Assembly: GCA_963576565.1 (NCBI GenBank)
Contig: OY755039.1
Coordinates: 127,270,640 to 127,334,639 of the forward strand
Source: Aspidapion aeneum
Taxonomy: Eukaryota; Arthropoda; Insecta; Coleoptera; Brentidae
Reading direction: 5' to 3'
DNA: 64,000 nucleotides
Positions 31,331 through 41,682 of the stretch are shown piece by piece. Made by a program: the position numbers and the translations under genes. The stretch's first letter is position 1, and each line of letters starts with the position of its first letter. The notes below the pieces were generated by a model. That model searched no databases, was not told the DNA's origin, and saw only the letters and a list, made by a program, of their open reading frames with translations.

Positions 31331-34300
31331 ATGTAGATTTTTACAACGTTTTAGAAGGGGAAGGACTCAATATTTATTGATTGCGTCTAGTCTCATTTTT
31401 ATGTCTAATTGTTTCTATGATTTTTACCTTTCTAGCCCGCGCAGCAACGGCTTGTGAAGGTATTATTTTTGACGATATTTTTTTTTTTTTGAGATAACGC
31501 CGTAATAAGTTATTGGGTGTATTTGAATCTATTTTAGCAATATCGGCGTGACGTATGTCTGTGTGTAAGATGAAAGCTCCGGAACCGCTAAACCGATTTT
31601 CAGGTAAAAGACTGTTCGACACTGTAACGAGCTGATTAGATTTGAGTCAAAATCATTTTTTTTTATACTGGGACTTTCCATCCAATAGGATCAATTGACC
31701 GGTTTCGCAAAGATGGAGCAAAGTTTAAAGCATTTTAAGCAATCACAAACATCGCCGCGCCGCGCCGGTGCGTGACGTAAATGTTGCTACCACTACACTA
31801 CGACGACGACTCAATTCAGTCAGAAGTCAAAGTCAATTAATGGTAGTGACAGTTTTTTGACACTTAAAAAAGTTAAAATATGTAAACTTTTTCTATTATT
31901 ACTAAAAACTTCGTAGGAGCTTCGGTTTCTGAGATATTTATAAAAAACTGTTTTCAAGGCTGATATAGCATGGGGTTGACTTAGAGTGTGCTAATAGGCT
32001 ATGAAGATATCAGATCCGTCATGGATATATTTAGTTTTCCTACAGATTCTCCTAGTTTTTTTAAAAGAATTGAAAGTAATCCTTACTATGCATATAAAGA
32101 TTGTTAAACTTATATTAGTAAATATTTTGCAAATTTATATCGGGTGCGCCAAAAAAATGTTTTTCATTATAATTACGATGGCAGACTGAACGAAAATGAT
32201 GCTTTAAAGAGCCTCGTTTGTTTTTATGTTCCGAACATTTGTTAGAAGATTTTTTTGAATTCGTTAAAAATGCGGAATGAGGTATGAATCAATGAAGTCA
32301 TCCCAAAAGAAATGTATTTTCAAACATTGTTTTACACCTTGCCAATTCTTTTAGCTTTAATTTCCTTTATAAAATTATTATTACTGTACCCATTTTAATA
32401 AAATAAAATGCATCATTGTGAGAATCTTTATATTTCATTAATATCGCTTCAGGGTTAATATTTTTAAAACCATACAGAGACGTTGCTCGTAAATCTCGGA
32501 TTTTATTTGTTTTTGCCTTTGTTATCAAAATTTAATTAGAATTTTAAATTTTTCGGATGTAATTTTTATTTTATGATTCCATGTTAAATTCAAAATTTTC
32601 AACGCAAATATCTCAAAAACTTATTGATGGATTTTCGAAATTTACACATTTGTAAAGATATTCAAGAGACTTTCAAAACAAGGTATCACTAGACCCACTT
32701 TCCCTATTCAAAATATACGATTAAAGTATACCCCTCGAAGGGGTACAAACCCTCGCAAACAAAATCGACGGGTCTGAGGGTTTTTCCAAACTCATTGTCG
32801 TTTTTAAGATAAAGGCCATTGACAGTTTTCAGTGGAACACCCTGTATATTTTAATATTTGCAAACTTTTCAGTATTTTTTTTTGAAGTTTGTATCATTTG
32901 TCATTTTAAGGACACCCTGTGTATATACTCGTATTTGTTTTTAATTACCGCAAAAATATGTTTCTACAGCGTGCAAGAGATTGTAATGTGCGGAATAAAA
33001 AATGTCTTAGATATTATATTTTACATGTTTGGTTTTAGTTATCTTGTATTTTTTTGTAAGACGATTCCTATGCAAAATTTAATTTTAGCCTTTTGGAAAA
33101 TAAATGTTAACATATCTAAACTTAACACGAATAATTTTAAAAGTTTTAACATCTGGATTTTTTTTTCAGGATTTTATAAGGTCCTGTACTCCAAGAAAAG
33201 CTTTAAGGAGGACTCCCATACAAAAGGTACACAGCTTTTAACTGAGTCAGGCACAAGATAGGTTCAAAAAACATTAATATGAAAAGTAATTAGTACGAAA
33301 AGCATTAACCAATTCAAAAAGTAATTGGTTCAAAAGGTAGAGAAATTGAAAACCGTTGGTTTAAAAACTAACTACTTCGAAATTTAATTGGTCTAAAAAT
33401 TACTTTTCAATAGGTACCTACATGATTTTAAACCATTATTCAAGCTACATTTAAAAAACATTGGGTCAAAAAACCCCAATGTTTTTTGAACCAATTACAT
33501 TTCAAACAAATGGTTTTTACAAAGCGTTTTCCGTTAAAAATGACAGATAAATTCAATTTGACAGTTAGATTCTCTATAAAAAAAAATTACACCAAAATGA
33601 GTTATAGGCCACCTTTAAAAATGCAGACTTTTTAAAATCCTCTCGTAGCTGAAAAACTACAAGGTTTATCTCGGCTAGAAATACCTAAAACCCCCAAAAA
33701 GCATTGAATTTGGCTCACCCTGTACATATATGTGTCAACTTCCGAGTAATGTACCAATTTATTATTCAGGTTAATAATAATAATCGTTTTGTCATTACAA
33801 ATAATCTGTGCTTGGTCACAGCTATCAATACATTTACAATTTAAAATAAAAAGAAATGACTTTGCCATACAATTATTATAAATAAAGAATTGCTTGCAAG
33901 GTGGAAATCCAGGTAAAGAAATAATTCATGTCTATCAAGCGCCGCGCCGTTGTAATGACAGATTCGTTATTGCCTTCCTAGCCCTCGTATCAATGGCTAG
34001 AGAAGGTATTATTTTGAACGAAAATTTTTTTTCGACGCTCTTACGAGCTGATTATATTTTGGTCAAAATCCATTAATGCTAATGACAGTTTTTTGACAAT
34101 TAAAAACTTTAAAAAATGCAAACTTTTTAATGGAGCATCGTATCAATACACTGTTTTCGAAATATAGTAGATACTATATTTTGCACAACAATTCGTGTTA
34201 TATTCAAAAACTTCGTAGGAACTTTAGTTTCTGATATATTTACAAAAAACTTTTCAAGGCTAATATATTATCATGGCTTCACTTAAAGTGTGATAATATG

Positions 34301-34677
34301 CTAGCTAGAATGAAGACCCCATGCTCTACACCAAGCTCTCCTTTGAGGGACAATGAGTGAGATATGATTTTTTCATATTCTAATCTGTGCAGACTAATTT
34401 AAATCTGTATTGTATAAATAGATAGATTGATAATATGCTTTATTGTCATAAAAACAGTGAAATTTGTATTGTGGATAAAGCGAACCAAGTAAAATTAGTC
34501 ACATATAAAATTAGACTTAACTACTTATTACTTAAATACATATAGATAAAAAACTAAATTAAAAAAAGTTTAAGTTGATAATAAATTTACACGCTATGGA
34601 ATCAAACAGTTCTTGTATGTATGTATGTTTCTTTTATTTTCTAGTATTATTAGTCTAATGTCAAGTAACCAAACCAA
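31331..34677. other. Repeat-rich intergenic stretch without genes
   Basis: Contains AGCTCCGGAACCGCTAAACC near 31577, a phrase also present, diverged, near 48241. Contains two copies (31905-32005 and 34205-34310) of a dispersed repeat that recurs at 50797. ACACCCTGTA ends occur near 32830 and 32911. An AT-rich region at 33260-33500 is full of TTGGTTCAAAA-type repeats. No open frame shows family features. Confidence 0.5.
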
Positions 34678-34687
34678 GCTAAACTAG

Positions 34688-34808
34688 GGTCCCTTAGAGT
34701 TTGTATGTTGACATATTTGAAATAATATATCCAAATATGTCAACATACAGGGACTCTAGGGTCCCTGTATGTTGATATATTTAGATATTATATCATACAG
34801 AGACTCTA
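34688..34808. repeat. Hairpin and partial third arm
   Basis: AGAGTTTGTATGTTGACATA pairs with TATGTCAACATACAGGGACT across an AATAATATAT centre (about 34697-34756). A further related arm follows (TCCCTGTATGTTGATATATT, to about 34804). AGGGTCCC and GACTCTAG motifs repeat at the borders. A small foldback of unknown type. Confidence 0.6.
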
Positions 34809-34977
34809 GCTAAACCTGATGATGGCACTTAGACAGTGAAAGAGGGAGGGAGAGAAAGAGAGTCTTAAAATTTGCATTCATTTTATGAAAAAGTTGCATA
34901 GGGAAAAATGGGCCTAAGATGAAGCATTTTTAATCCCCGGCGGGGGTTTGTAGTTTGTACTACACTAGAATTATAGG

Positions 34978-35227
34978 CAGAGCTGGAAAGATGACTTGAA
35001 TAAAGTTGTGGAGTGTAACTACTAAGTACTTGATCTAAAAAAATAGTTAAAGTACTAACTATTTACTAGTCGTACGCTTCTTCATCATGTAATGTTTTTA
35101 AAAATAGTTAAATATTTAACAGTAGTTAAAAATAATTGAAAATAATTACTAAGAGAAAAAAAGTAGTTAGAATACTACTTTTACTGAAAAAAGAGTTAAC
35201 TATTTAGTTAACTACTGCCCAGCTCTG
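34978..35227. mobile_element. hAT-type MITE, 250 bp, perfect 8-bp target duplication
   Basis: Ends CAGAGCTGG at 34978 and CCAGCTCTG to 35227, flanked by ATTATAGG on both sides (34970-34977 and 35228-35235). CAGAGCTGG is a familiar hAT terminal form. The interior is full of short GTTAAC/AGTTA motifs, some palindromic (AGTTAACTATTTAGTTAACT), plausible transposase-binding sites. No coding sequence. Confidence 0.88.
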
Positions 35228-35331
35228 ATTATAGGGCTTTAAACAGGGCTTTGGGGCCAAATTCTAGGCTGCCAAAGAGAGGTTAAACTGCAGTATTAAA
35301 ATTTGAAGCATATTATGAATATAAAATGTAT

Positions 35332-35753
35332 TGTTACGGGTTCACAACGACAAATTAAAACTCGCAAATGTCAAAAACAATACGTCAATTTATTTCGACA
35401 AATTATGTACAAAAACACGCACTTAAACTTGCTAATAATTCACTACTTTAATCCGCCTATTAACTTCGCGTTAACATCTAGCGATCACTACCGTTGGTTA
35501 TCTTTGACTCCCCGATGCACGACGTCCGGCCCTATATATGAGGGTCTGCCTACAATTCGAGAATTTTCCATCTTTGTTCGATTCCGAATCATTCCGCCCT
35601 TTTCTGGAGCCGGACCGTTCACATACCAGTTCGTCACAGATAACGCAACTTAAACCTAGATTAAGAATACAACCATGAAATACGTCAACCTAATACTACA
35701 CTAAACCTAAATAAATTCTAACTATAAAATTTAAATAATTTAAATTTGTAACA
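35332..35753 (-). repeat. 3' LTR of the gypsy element
   Basis: 422 bp, beginning TGTTACGGG and ending TTTGTAACA on the plus strand. Contains a TATA-like stretch (CATATATAGGG on the minus strand, about 35538-35548). It differs from the other LTR at one base (near 35652, AACTTAAAC versus AACTAAAAC). The 116-codon plus-strand frame through it is an accident of the LTR sequence and recurs at the other LTR. Confidence 0.97.
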
Positions 35754-35770
35754 CTATCCTCCTCTTCAGG
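35754..35770 (-). other. Polypurine tract
   Basis: The minus strand reads CCTGAAGAGGAGGATAG directly abutting the 3' LTR, the expected position and composition for the plus-strand primer. Confidence 0.85.
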
Positions 35771-35780
35771 TTTGATCGTC

Positions 35781-36875
35781 TCAATCAACATTTCCCAGGT
35801 AAGGTTTTAGTCTGTCTAGATGAACAACTTTCATCTTGGACTTCGGGCTTTTCTGGATTCGGTAGACTACATCATTAATTCTTTTAACAACTTTATAAGG
35901 CCCTTCCCATGGTGGTGTCAACTTAGGTGATCTTCCTTTCTTGCGTTGAGGATTGTATAGCCAGACTTGATCATTCTCTTTGAACCCTGAAGAGTTTGCT
36001 TTCAGGTCATACCTCGCTTTCATGCGGTCACTGGCTATTTCTATTCGCTCTCTAACCACTTCATGGATATCGTGCAGCTTTTGCCTTAAACGTTCGACAT
36101 AGTCATTAACCTCTAAGTGTTCTTCTTCAGGTGAACCAAACATGATATCACATGGTAAACGCAGTTCTCTACCAAACAGGATACTAGATGGAGTAGCGCC
36201 TGTCGTATTGTGAATGGCGGTTCTATAGGCCATCAAAAACAATGGAATATATTTGTCCCAATCTGTTTGGTGCTCATCAACAACTTTACAAAGATGTTCT
36301 TCTATTGTTTTATTAAATCTTTCAACCATGCCATCTGACTGCGGATGTAAAGCAGTAGTCCGTGTTTTATGTATTCCTAAAAGGTCACAGAGATTTTGGA
36401 AGAGCTTTGAGTCAAAGTTTCTTCCTTGATCTGAATGTAGTTCCAAAGGAATGCCAAATCGGCTGAAAACATCATTTACCAGAACTTCTGCAACTGTAGC
36501 GGCCTCTTGGTTAGGCAAAGCAAAAACTTCTGGCCATTTGCTAAAGTAATCCATGACAACAAGGATGTATTTGTTGCCCCTTTTAGTTTCTGGAAATGGT
36601 CCGGCCACATCAATAGCAATGCGTTCGAATGGCAGACCTACGTTATATTGTTTCATTTGACCTCTGGACCTTGTTTTGGGACCTTGGCTGGCTGCACAAG
36701 TCGAACATCGGCGGCACCAGTTTTTCACATCTTGAAAGTAATTGACCCAATAAAATCGGTTTCGAATTTTGTCCATGGTTTTATTTATGCCTAGGTGCGC
36801 GCCTGATTTTCCACCATGGCATTCGGCCATTATATTGTCTACCATGCTCCTAGGAACCACTACTTGATTAATCAC
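35781..36875 (-). CDS. pol: gypsy integrase (C-terminal part of pol)
   Basis: A 364-codon open stretch holding the integrase. The zinc-binding HHCC module is at residues 20 to 57 (H20, H27, C54, C57; ECHGGKSGAHLGI and WCRRCSTC). The catalytic core has D89 (IAIDVAGPF), D149 (LHSDQGRNF) and E185 (DGMVERFNK), with the 35-residue spacing of a DD35E enzyme. A C-terminal GPY/F module (WEGPYKVVKRINDVVYRI) lies near residues 325-345. The first methionine is not a natural start: homologous sequence continues upstream of 36875 in the same frame to about 36960, where the polyprotein frame breaks. In a working element this would be cleaved from the Gag-Pol polyprotein and join the cDNA to the genome. Confidence 0.95.
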   Translation of the reverse strand: MINQVVVPRSMVDNIMAECHGGKSGAHLGINKTMDKIRNRFYWVNYFQDVKNWCRRCSTCAASQGPKTRSRGQMKQYNVGLPFERIAIDVAGPFPETKRGNKYILVVMDYFSKWPEVFALPNQEAATVAEVLVNDVFSRFGIPLELHSDQGRNFDSKLFQNLCDLLGIHKTRTTALHPQSDGMVERFNKTIEEHLCKVVDEHQTDWDKYIPLFLMAYRTAIHNTTGATPSSILFGRELRLPCDIMFGSPEEEHLEVNDYVERLRQKLHDIHEVVRERIEIASDRMKARYDLKANSSGFKENDQVWLYNPQRKKGRSPKLTPPWEGPYKVVKRINDVVYRIQKSPKSKMKVVHLDRLKPYLGNVD

Positions 36876-36906
36876 AGTAAGGCCATCGGCACTTTCCCAG
36901 GCACGT

Positions 36907-39384
36907 TTAAGGATGTTTTCTTCTACTATCAGTGAATCCCATTGTGCCCACAGTGATTGAATATCGCCCCTTGGTTTGCGATGATGATTGCCATGATGGT
37001 CGTGGCTTGTTCTCTTCTTTGAATCGCAAGATAGGTCCTACATCTTTGTCGTCAAGTTGTGTGGTTCTAATTGAAGCCGACATCCATTCTTCATCTGGTT
37101 CTAATTTTATCTGACGCACGTAGTTAATTCCCTCTTTCTGGTCAATTTTCCTGCAATGTTTACAATCCTCAGGGCAAGGTCTTCTGGACAATGCATCCGC
37201 ATTATTATGCACCCTTCCCGCTCGGTGTTTAATTTGATAATGGTATTGTTGTAGCTTTTCTATCCAACTCGCGACTTGCCCCTCAGGTTGTTTCATTTTC
37301 ATGAGCCACTGTAACGCAGCATGATCCGTTCTAATCAGAAACTCTTGTCCATAGAGATATTTGTGAAAGTGATCTACGGATTTAATGATGGCTAGGAGCT
37401 CCTTTCTGGTAACACAATAAAATCTCTCTGGTTTGGATAGCTTTTTGCTGAAAACTTCGATGACCCGTTCTTCTCCATCTTGTACTTGGGAGATTACTGC
37501 TCCTATGCCATCGTTGCTCGCATCAGTATCTAATATGAATTTTCCTTTTGGAATGGGATATGCAAGAATCGGACTAGAACATAATGCTGCTTTTAGTCTT
37601 CTAAATGCTTGGTCACATTCGGTATTCCATTTGTAAGAAGCTTTATCTTCTGTAAGTCTATGTAATGGAGACGCCATTTTGGCGAATCCTTCTACAAATC
37701 GTCTGTAGTATGTACACAGACCCAAAAAGCTTCTCAATTCATGTTTGTCACGAGGTTGGGGCCATTCTTTTATTGCTTGTAACTTCTTTTCGTCGGTATG
37801 GATGCCTTCTCGGGAAACGACGTGACCCAGGAACTCAACTTTTTCTTGGAACAGAAAACATTTCTTTGAGTTCAATTTAAGATTTGCGTTCCTGATTCTT
37901 GAGAATACTTCTCGTAAATTATCTAGATGATCTTGAAATGATTTCCCCATTACTATGACATCATCCAAATAGACTAGGCAGGTTTTCCAAGTAAGGCCTC
38001 GTAGAACGACTTCCATAAGTCTTTCAAATGTAGCTGGGGCATTGCACAGGCCAAATGGCATCACATTAAACTGATAAAGTCCACTTCCAGCAGAGAATGC
38101 AGTCTTCTCTTTATCTCTTTCAAAGATTCCTACTTGCCAATACCCACTTTTCAGGTCAAGAGTAGAAAACCAATATGATCCTGCCAACGTTGTTAATGTG
38201 TCGTCTATTCTTGGCAGTGGGTAACTATCTTTCTTGGTCACATCGTTAAGTTTCCTGTAGTCGACACAAAATCTAGTACTTCCATCCTTTTTAGTGACCA
38301 ACACCACAGGAGATGACCAAGGACTTGATGACTCTTCAATAACACCGTCGCTGAGCATTTTATTAATGAGATTGTGAACTTCTTCTTGCTTGGCCATTGG
38401 TAGTCTTCTTGGGGGCTGTCTTATCGGTTGGGCATCGCCAGTGTTGATAGCATGTTGAATGAGGTTTGTGCGTCCCGAACTACTCCTAGTTTCGAAGATA
38501 TTACTTTGTTCTTCTATAAACTCTCTCGCTTTACTAAATTCTTCTGGAGTGAGATGTTGCCAAGTTGACTCAAATTGCCGAAGTACCTCCATTGGTAACT
38601 TGCTTGTATCCTCGGAAGTTGGCTCTTCACATCTTGTTACTTTCTGGACCGGCTCAAATAATGCTACCACCTCCCCCTTATTAATTTTGACACTATTTGG
38701 GAAAATATTGGCGACTCTAATCGGGGTGTCTTTATCGGTTTTAACTAGTGATTTTGCAACGAGGTAGGTGTTGAGTGTGTTTTGTTGGCTTATGAGTCCG
38801 ACGCAGCTTGATGTTTTACTTTCTAGCCTCCCAAAAATTATGGTCTCACTGTTACCGACTAGTCTTGTTGTGCATACTGCCACTACCTTTATTGGTTCTT
38901 TATTGATGTGACTATTTGACAAAATTAACTCTTCGTTCCCAAATCTTAGGGTATTAAGTTTATTATCAAACGCAAATCCATGTTTACTTATCAGGTCCAT
39001 TCCCAAAATAAATTCATCTTCTATGTCTGCAACTAATACCGAGTGGCGAATCTTCAACCTCCCCAGCTGTAGGTCTATGTCTGTCTGCCCCAACACGTCG
39101 GCGGATTCTCCAGTCACAGTCTTAAGTGTTATTTTCTTTTCTGTTGGTCGAATTTTATATCTCGTTGCAATTTTGAACTTAAGCAATGATATGGCAGCAC
39201 CAGTGTCTACTGTTATATTAACTTTTCTCCCATTAATAAGTCCGTCGATGTTAAGACTGTCAGCAGTATGTTTTAAGCTCTTGATAGAGTAAATTTTGGG
39301 GGCTAAATTCCCATTAGCCAACACCCGCCCCTCTGCGTTGACTAGTTTTAGTTTTCCTGATCCCTTCGTCGGTACTCTGTCCCA
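36907..39384 (-). CDS. pol: gypsy protease, reverse transcriptase and RNase H (pol)
   Basis: Open from just after a TAG at 39387-39385 to a premature stop at 36907; the downstream 805 codons are counted from 39324, which is GTG, not ATG. The protease has DTGA about 40 residues in (NITVDTGAAISLL). The RT core carries LDLKSGYWQVGI, the FGLCNAPATFERLM region and catalytic YLDDVIVMG near residue 450. RNase H shows LDTDASNDGIGAVIS near residue 597, followed by the HKYLYGQEFLIRTDHAALQW and NNADALSRRP segments. The last residues (after about 36970) are out of frame because of an extra base in the C-run at 36967-36970. Expression presumably needs a -1 frameshift from gag, since it overlaps gag in that relation. 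Confidence 0.95.
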   Translation of the reverse strand, partial: WDRVPTKGSGKLKLVNAEGRVLANGNLAPKIYSIKSLKHTADSLNIDGLINGRKVNITVDTGAAISLLKFKIATRYKIRPTEKKITLKTVTGESADVLGQTDIDLQLGRLKIRHSVLVADIEDEFILGMDLISKHGFAFDNKLNTLRFGNEELILSNSHINKEPIKVVAVCTTRLVGNSETIIFGRLESKTSSCVGLISQQNTLNTYLVAKSLVKTDKDTPIRVANIFPNSVKINKGEVVALFEPVQKVTRCEEPTSEDTSKLPMEVLRQFESTWQHLTPEEFSKAREFIEEQSNIFETRSSSGRTNLIQHAINTGDAQPIRQPPRRLPMAKQEEVHNLINKMLSDGVIEESSSPWSSPVVLVTKKDGSTRFCVDYRKLNDVTKKDSYPLPRIDDTLTTLAGSYWFSTLDLKSGYWQVGIFERDKEKTAFSAGSGLYQFNVMPFGLCNAPATFERLMEVVLRGLTWKTCLVYLDDVIVMGKSFQDHLDNLREVFSRIRNANLKLNSKKCFLFQEKVEFLGHVVSREGIHTDEKKLQAIKEWPQPRDKHELRSFLGLCTYYRRFVEGFAKMASPLHRLTEDKASYKWNTECDQAFRRLKAALCSSPILAYPIPKGKFILDTDASNDGIGAVISQVQDGEERVIEVFSKKLSKPERFYCVTRKELLAIIKSVDHFHKYLYGQEFLIRTDHAALQWLMKMKQPEGQVASWIEKLQQYHYQIKHRAGRVHNNADALSRRPCPEDCKHCRKIDQKEGINYVRQIKLEPDEEWMSASIRTTQLDDKDVGPILRFKEENKPRPSWQSSSQTKGRYSITVGTMGFTDSRRKHP
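36967..36970 (-). other. Frameshift lesion in pol
   Basis: A four-base C-run (G-run on the coding strand). Integrase-type sequence resumes in a different frame immediately beyond it, while the RNase H frame ends about 60 bases later at 36907. A one-base gain in the run is the simplest explanation. It separates integrase from the rest of pol in this copy. Confidence 0.8.
39348..39384 (-). promoter_or_regulatory. gag-pol overlap, presumed -1 frameshift window
   Basis: The pol frame is open from 39384 downward and gag stops at 39348, giving about 37 nt of overlap in the -1 relation. Within it, GGAAAAC directly precedes the gag stop. It is not a canonical X-XXY-YYZ heptamer, so the exact slip site is undecided. 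Confidence 0.55.
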
Positions 39385-40682
39385 CTAGATGGTGAGCAAG
39401 ACCTCATTTGGACATGACAATCGCGTTGAATATGCCCTGTACGTCCGCATCTGAAACACTTTACATTTGGAGGGGATCGTCTGCTTTCTTTCAAAGAATC
39501 AATCTTTTCTATCAGTGATTGAAACAGTCGATTTAGCGTTTTTAAGTTGACCTCATCTCCAGTGCTCATTTCTTCTCCCTCCTGAATTGACACAGCTCTT
39601 ACTTTTGGCCTGGACATATTATTTGATGAATCAATTTCAAGGGCTCGAATCAACACTTCACTGCTGTTATGGAAGCGTTCTCGGCGAAGTAACTTTGCTA
39701 AGTCCGTGTCTCGCAAGCCGTTAATAAAGCGATCCACCGTGAAGGGATCTCTGTAATTTTCTGGCATTTCTGGGTAAGCCAAGTACATCAGCCTCCTGAT
39801 ATCTGCTTCATACTCTTGCAATGATTCTCCTGGTCTTTGCTGACGAATATTTAATTCTGACCAATGTAAATTTCGCAAGTGTTCGTCTCCATACCTTCTT
39901 TCTAACGCTGCCACTAAAGCATTGTAACTCTGTTTTTGTTCGGCTGGAATGGACCGCAAGAGTCCCAGAGCAGGTTCTCGTAGAGCTACTAACAAAGCTC
40001 TAGCTTTTTCGTCATTGTCCCAGCCATTTGCAGCAGCGGCTGCTTCAAACTGTTGTTTGTAGGTGGACCAGGAAGAGGTACCATCAAAATTTGGAGGCCT
40101 AATGTTTTGGTTGGAATTCACAACATATCCCCGAGTTTTTATTTTGTTGTGTTCTTTCTGAAGCTGTATAAACTGCTTTGACATGTCCTGGAATTTTTCT
40201 TCCATGGTTTGAAAAACTTCTTCCCTAACATTCTGTAGTTTGTTCTCCACTTTTTCTTCAACATTCTGCAATTTGTTTTGCACCTTTTCTTCTACATTCT
40301 GCATCCTTTCAGTTATTTCTTCTTTAAGATCTTCTGTTGCTACCTTAAATTCCCCTCTCAGCTGTTCGGAGTTGCTCCTTATTTGGTCGAAGTTTTCTTG
40401 CATACCATCTAATCTTTCTTCAAATGTCCGTCTCATATCGTTTTGGTTTTGTGCAATGGTCTGTCTCATATCGTTCTGGTTTTGTTCCATGGTCTGCTTC
40501 ATGTCGTCCATGGTGTGTTTCATGTCGCCTTGATTTTGTTCAATGGTCTGTCTCATGTCGTTCTGGTTTTGTTCTATAGTCTGTTTTATATCGTTTTGGT
40601 TTTGAGCCATTTGAGCTGCTAGAGCCTGCATCATTTTAGTTAGATCTTCCATCTTTGCTGATGCTTGTCTAGTAAGCATCAA
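39348..40682 (-). CDS. gag: gypsy Gag with one zinc knuckle
   Basis: 444 codons, stop TAA at 39350-39348. Residues about 5-120 are a long predicted coiled coil with repeated 11-residue units of the form QNQNDMRQTIE. Residues about 120-180 continue as glutamate-rich helix (NVEEKVENKLQNV). The central capsid-like region follows (RPPNFDGTSSWSTYKQQFEA, ALLVALREPALGLL, ESLQEYEADIRRLMYLAYPE). One CCHC knuckle is at about residues 409-422 (CFRCGRTGHIQRDC). Length and layout suit an insect Ty3/gypsy Gag that packages element RNA. Open and undamaged. The coding end overlaps pol in the -1 frame. Confidence 0.95.
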   Translation of the reverse strand: MMLTRQASAKMEDLTKMMQALAAQMAQNQNDIKQTIEQNQNDMRQTIEQNQGDMKHTMDDMKQTMEQNQNDMRQTIAQNQNDMRRTFEERLDGMQENFDQIRSNSEQLRGEFKVATEDLKEEITERMQNVEEKVQNKLQNVEEKVENKLQNVREEVFQTMEEKFQDMSKQFIQLQKEHNKIKTRGYVVNSNQNIRPPNFDGTSSWSTYKQQFEAAAAANGWDNDEKARALLVALREPALGLLRSIPAEQKQSYNALVAALERRYGDEHLRNLHWSELNIRQQRPGESLQEYEADIRRLMYLAYPEMPENYRDPFTVDRFINGLRDTDLAKLLRRERFHNSSEVLIRALEIDSSNNMSRPKVRAVSIQEGEEMSTGDEVNLKTLNRLFQSLIEKIDSLKESRRSPPNVKCFRCGRTGHIQRDCHVQMRSCSPSSGTEYRRRDQEN

Positions 40683-40730
40683 CTTCCTGATAAATCACTT
40701 AAAATGTCTATTTTTAGGCTATAAAGCGAA

Positions 40731-41479
40731 TGTCGAAGTCGGTTTTTCAATATCTCTTCGGATTCTTACTTAGAACCTAGTGGAATGTTCTGGAATTTTC
40801 TAGTAAATGCAGTAATTTATCACTCTATCGATTACTAGGCAATGTAGAAGTCTCTTTTTTTATTATTATTATCTCTTTCAGTTCTCGAATAAAACGTCGT
40901 AGAACGTTATGGAATATTCTAGAAAATATTTCTAATTCTTACTTTTTGAATAACTAAGCTAATGTCGAAGTCGGTTTCTGTATATCTCTTATGGTTCTCC
41001 AATAAAACGTCGTAGAATGTTATGGAATATTCTAGAAATTCTTTCTGATTCTTCCTTTTTAACTAACTAAACTAATATCGAAGTCGCTTTTTGGATATCT
41101 CTTTTGGTTCTCGAATAGAACGTCGTAGAATGTTATGGAATATTCTAGAAATTCTTCCTAATTCTTACTTTTGAAATAACTAAGCTAATGTTGAAGTCGC
41201 CTTTTGGATATCTCTTCTGGTTGTCAAATAGAACGTCGTAGAAAGTGATGGAATATTCTAGAAATTCTTTCTAATTCTTACTTTTTAACTAACTAAGCTA
41301 ATGTCGAAGTCGATTTTTGGATATCTCTTCTGGTTCTCGAATAGAACGTCGTAGAATGTTATGAAATATTCTAGAAAATCTTGCTAATTATCAATTTTTG
41401 GACTGTAAGGTTAATGTCGAAGTCGGTTCTCAAATATCTCTTTTGGTTTTTGAATAAAGCAATATCGAACTTCTTCGAA
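40731..41479 (-). repeat. Seven tandem units of about 113 bp in the gypsy leader
   Basis: Units start at TGTCGAAGTC or a close variant at 40731, 40843, 40963, 41076, 41189, 41302 and 41415 (spacing 112, 120, then 113 four times). Each contains ATATCTCTT, an AACGTCGTAGAA block and TGGAATATTCTAGAA. They lie in the untranslated leader between PBS and gag, where packaging or translation signals would be expected. Confidence 0.92.
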
Positions 41480-41480
41480 T

Positions 41481-41662
41481 ATTCTGGAAAAATCACTTAC
41501 TGTTCTTCTGTCCAGTTGTCCTAGCCGGTGATACTATGTAAGGGTAGTCTTTGCACTATTCATTTCTGAATATTCTGGCAAAATCACTTACTGTTCTTCT
41601 TTTCAATTGTCCTAGCCGGTGGTACTATGTAAGGATAGTCTTTGCACTATTTATTTCTTTTA
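41481..41662 (-). repeat. 91-bp direct duplication next to the 5' LTR
   Basis: ATTCTGGAAAAATCACTTAC at 41481 recurs from 41572 with few changes, including CCTAGCCGGTG.TACTATGTA and GTCTTTGCACTATT. Two copies with a 91-bp period, immediately inside the PBS. Confidence 0.9.
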
Positions 41663-41680
41663 ATCTCACTTCTGACACCA
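41663..41680 (-). other. Primer binding site
   Basis: The minus strand reads TGGTGTCAGAAGTGAGAT, starting two bases inside the 5' LTR. The leading TGG is the complement of a tRNA CCA end. The primer tRNA is not identified here. Confidence 0.8.
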
Positions 41681-41682
41681 AT

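Noticed and set aside
35303..35653. 116-codon plus-strand frame, with a near-identical 122-codon frame at 41642-42010
   Set aside because: Both lie in the two LTR copies; the length difference comes from the single LTR substitution. Antisense LTR sequence, not a protein gene.
36507..40533. Plus-strand frames of 60-102 codons opposite gag and pol
   Set aside because: Antisense shadows of the gypsy coding regions, with no independent signature.
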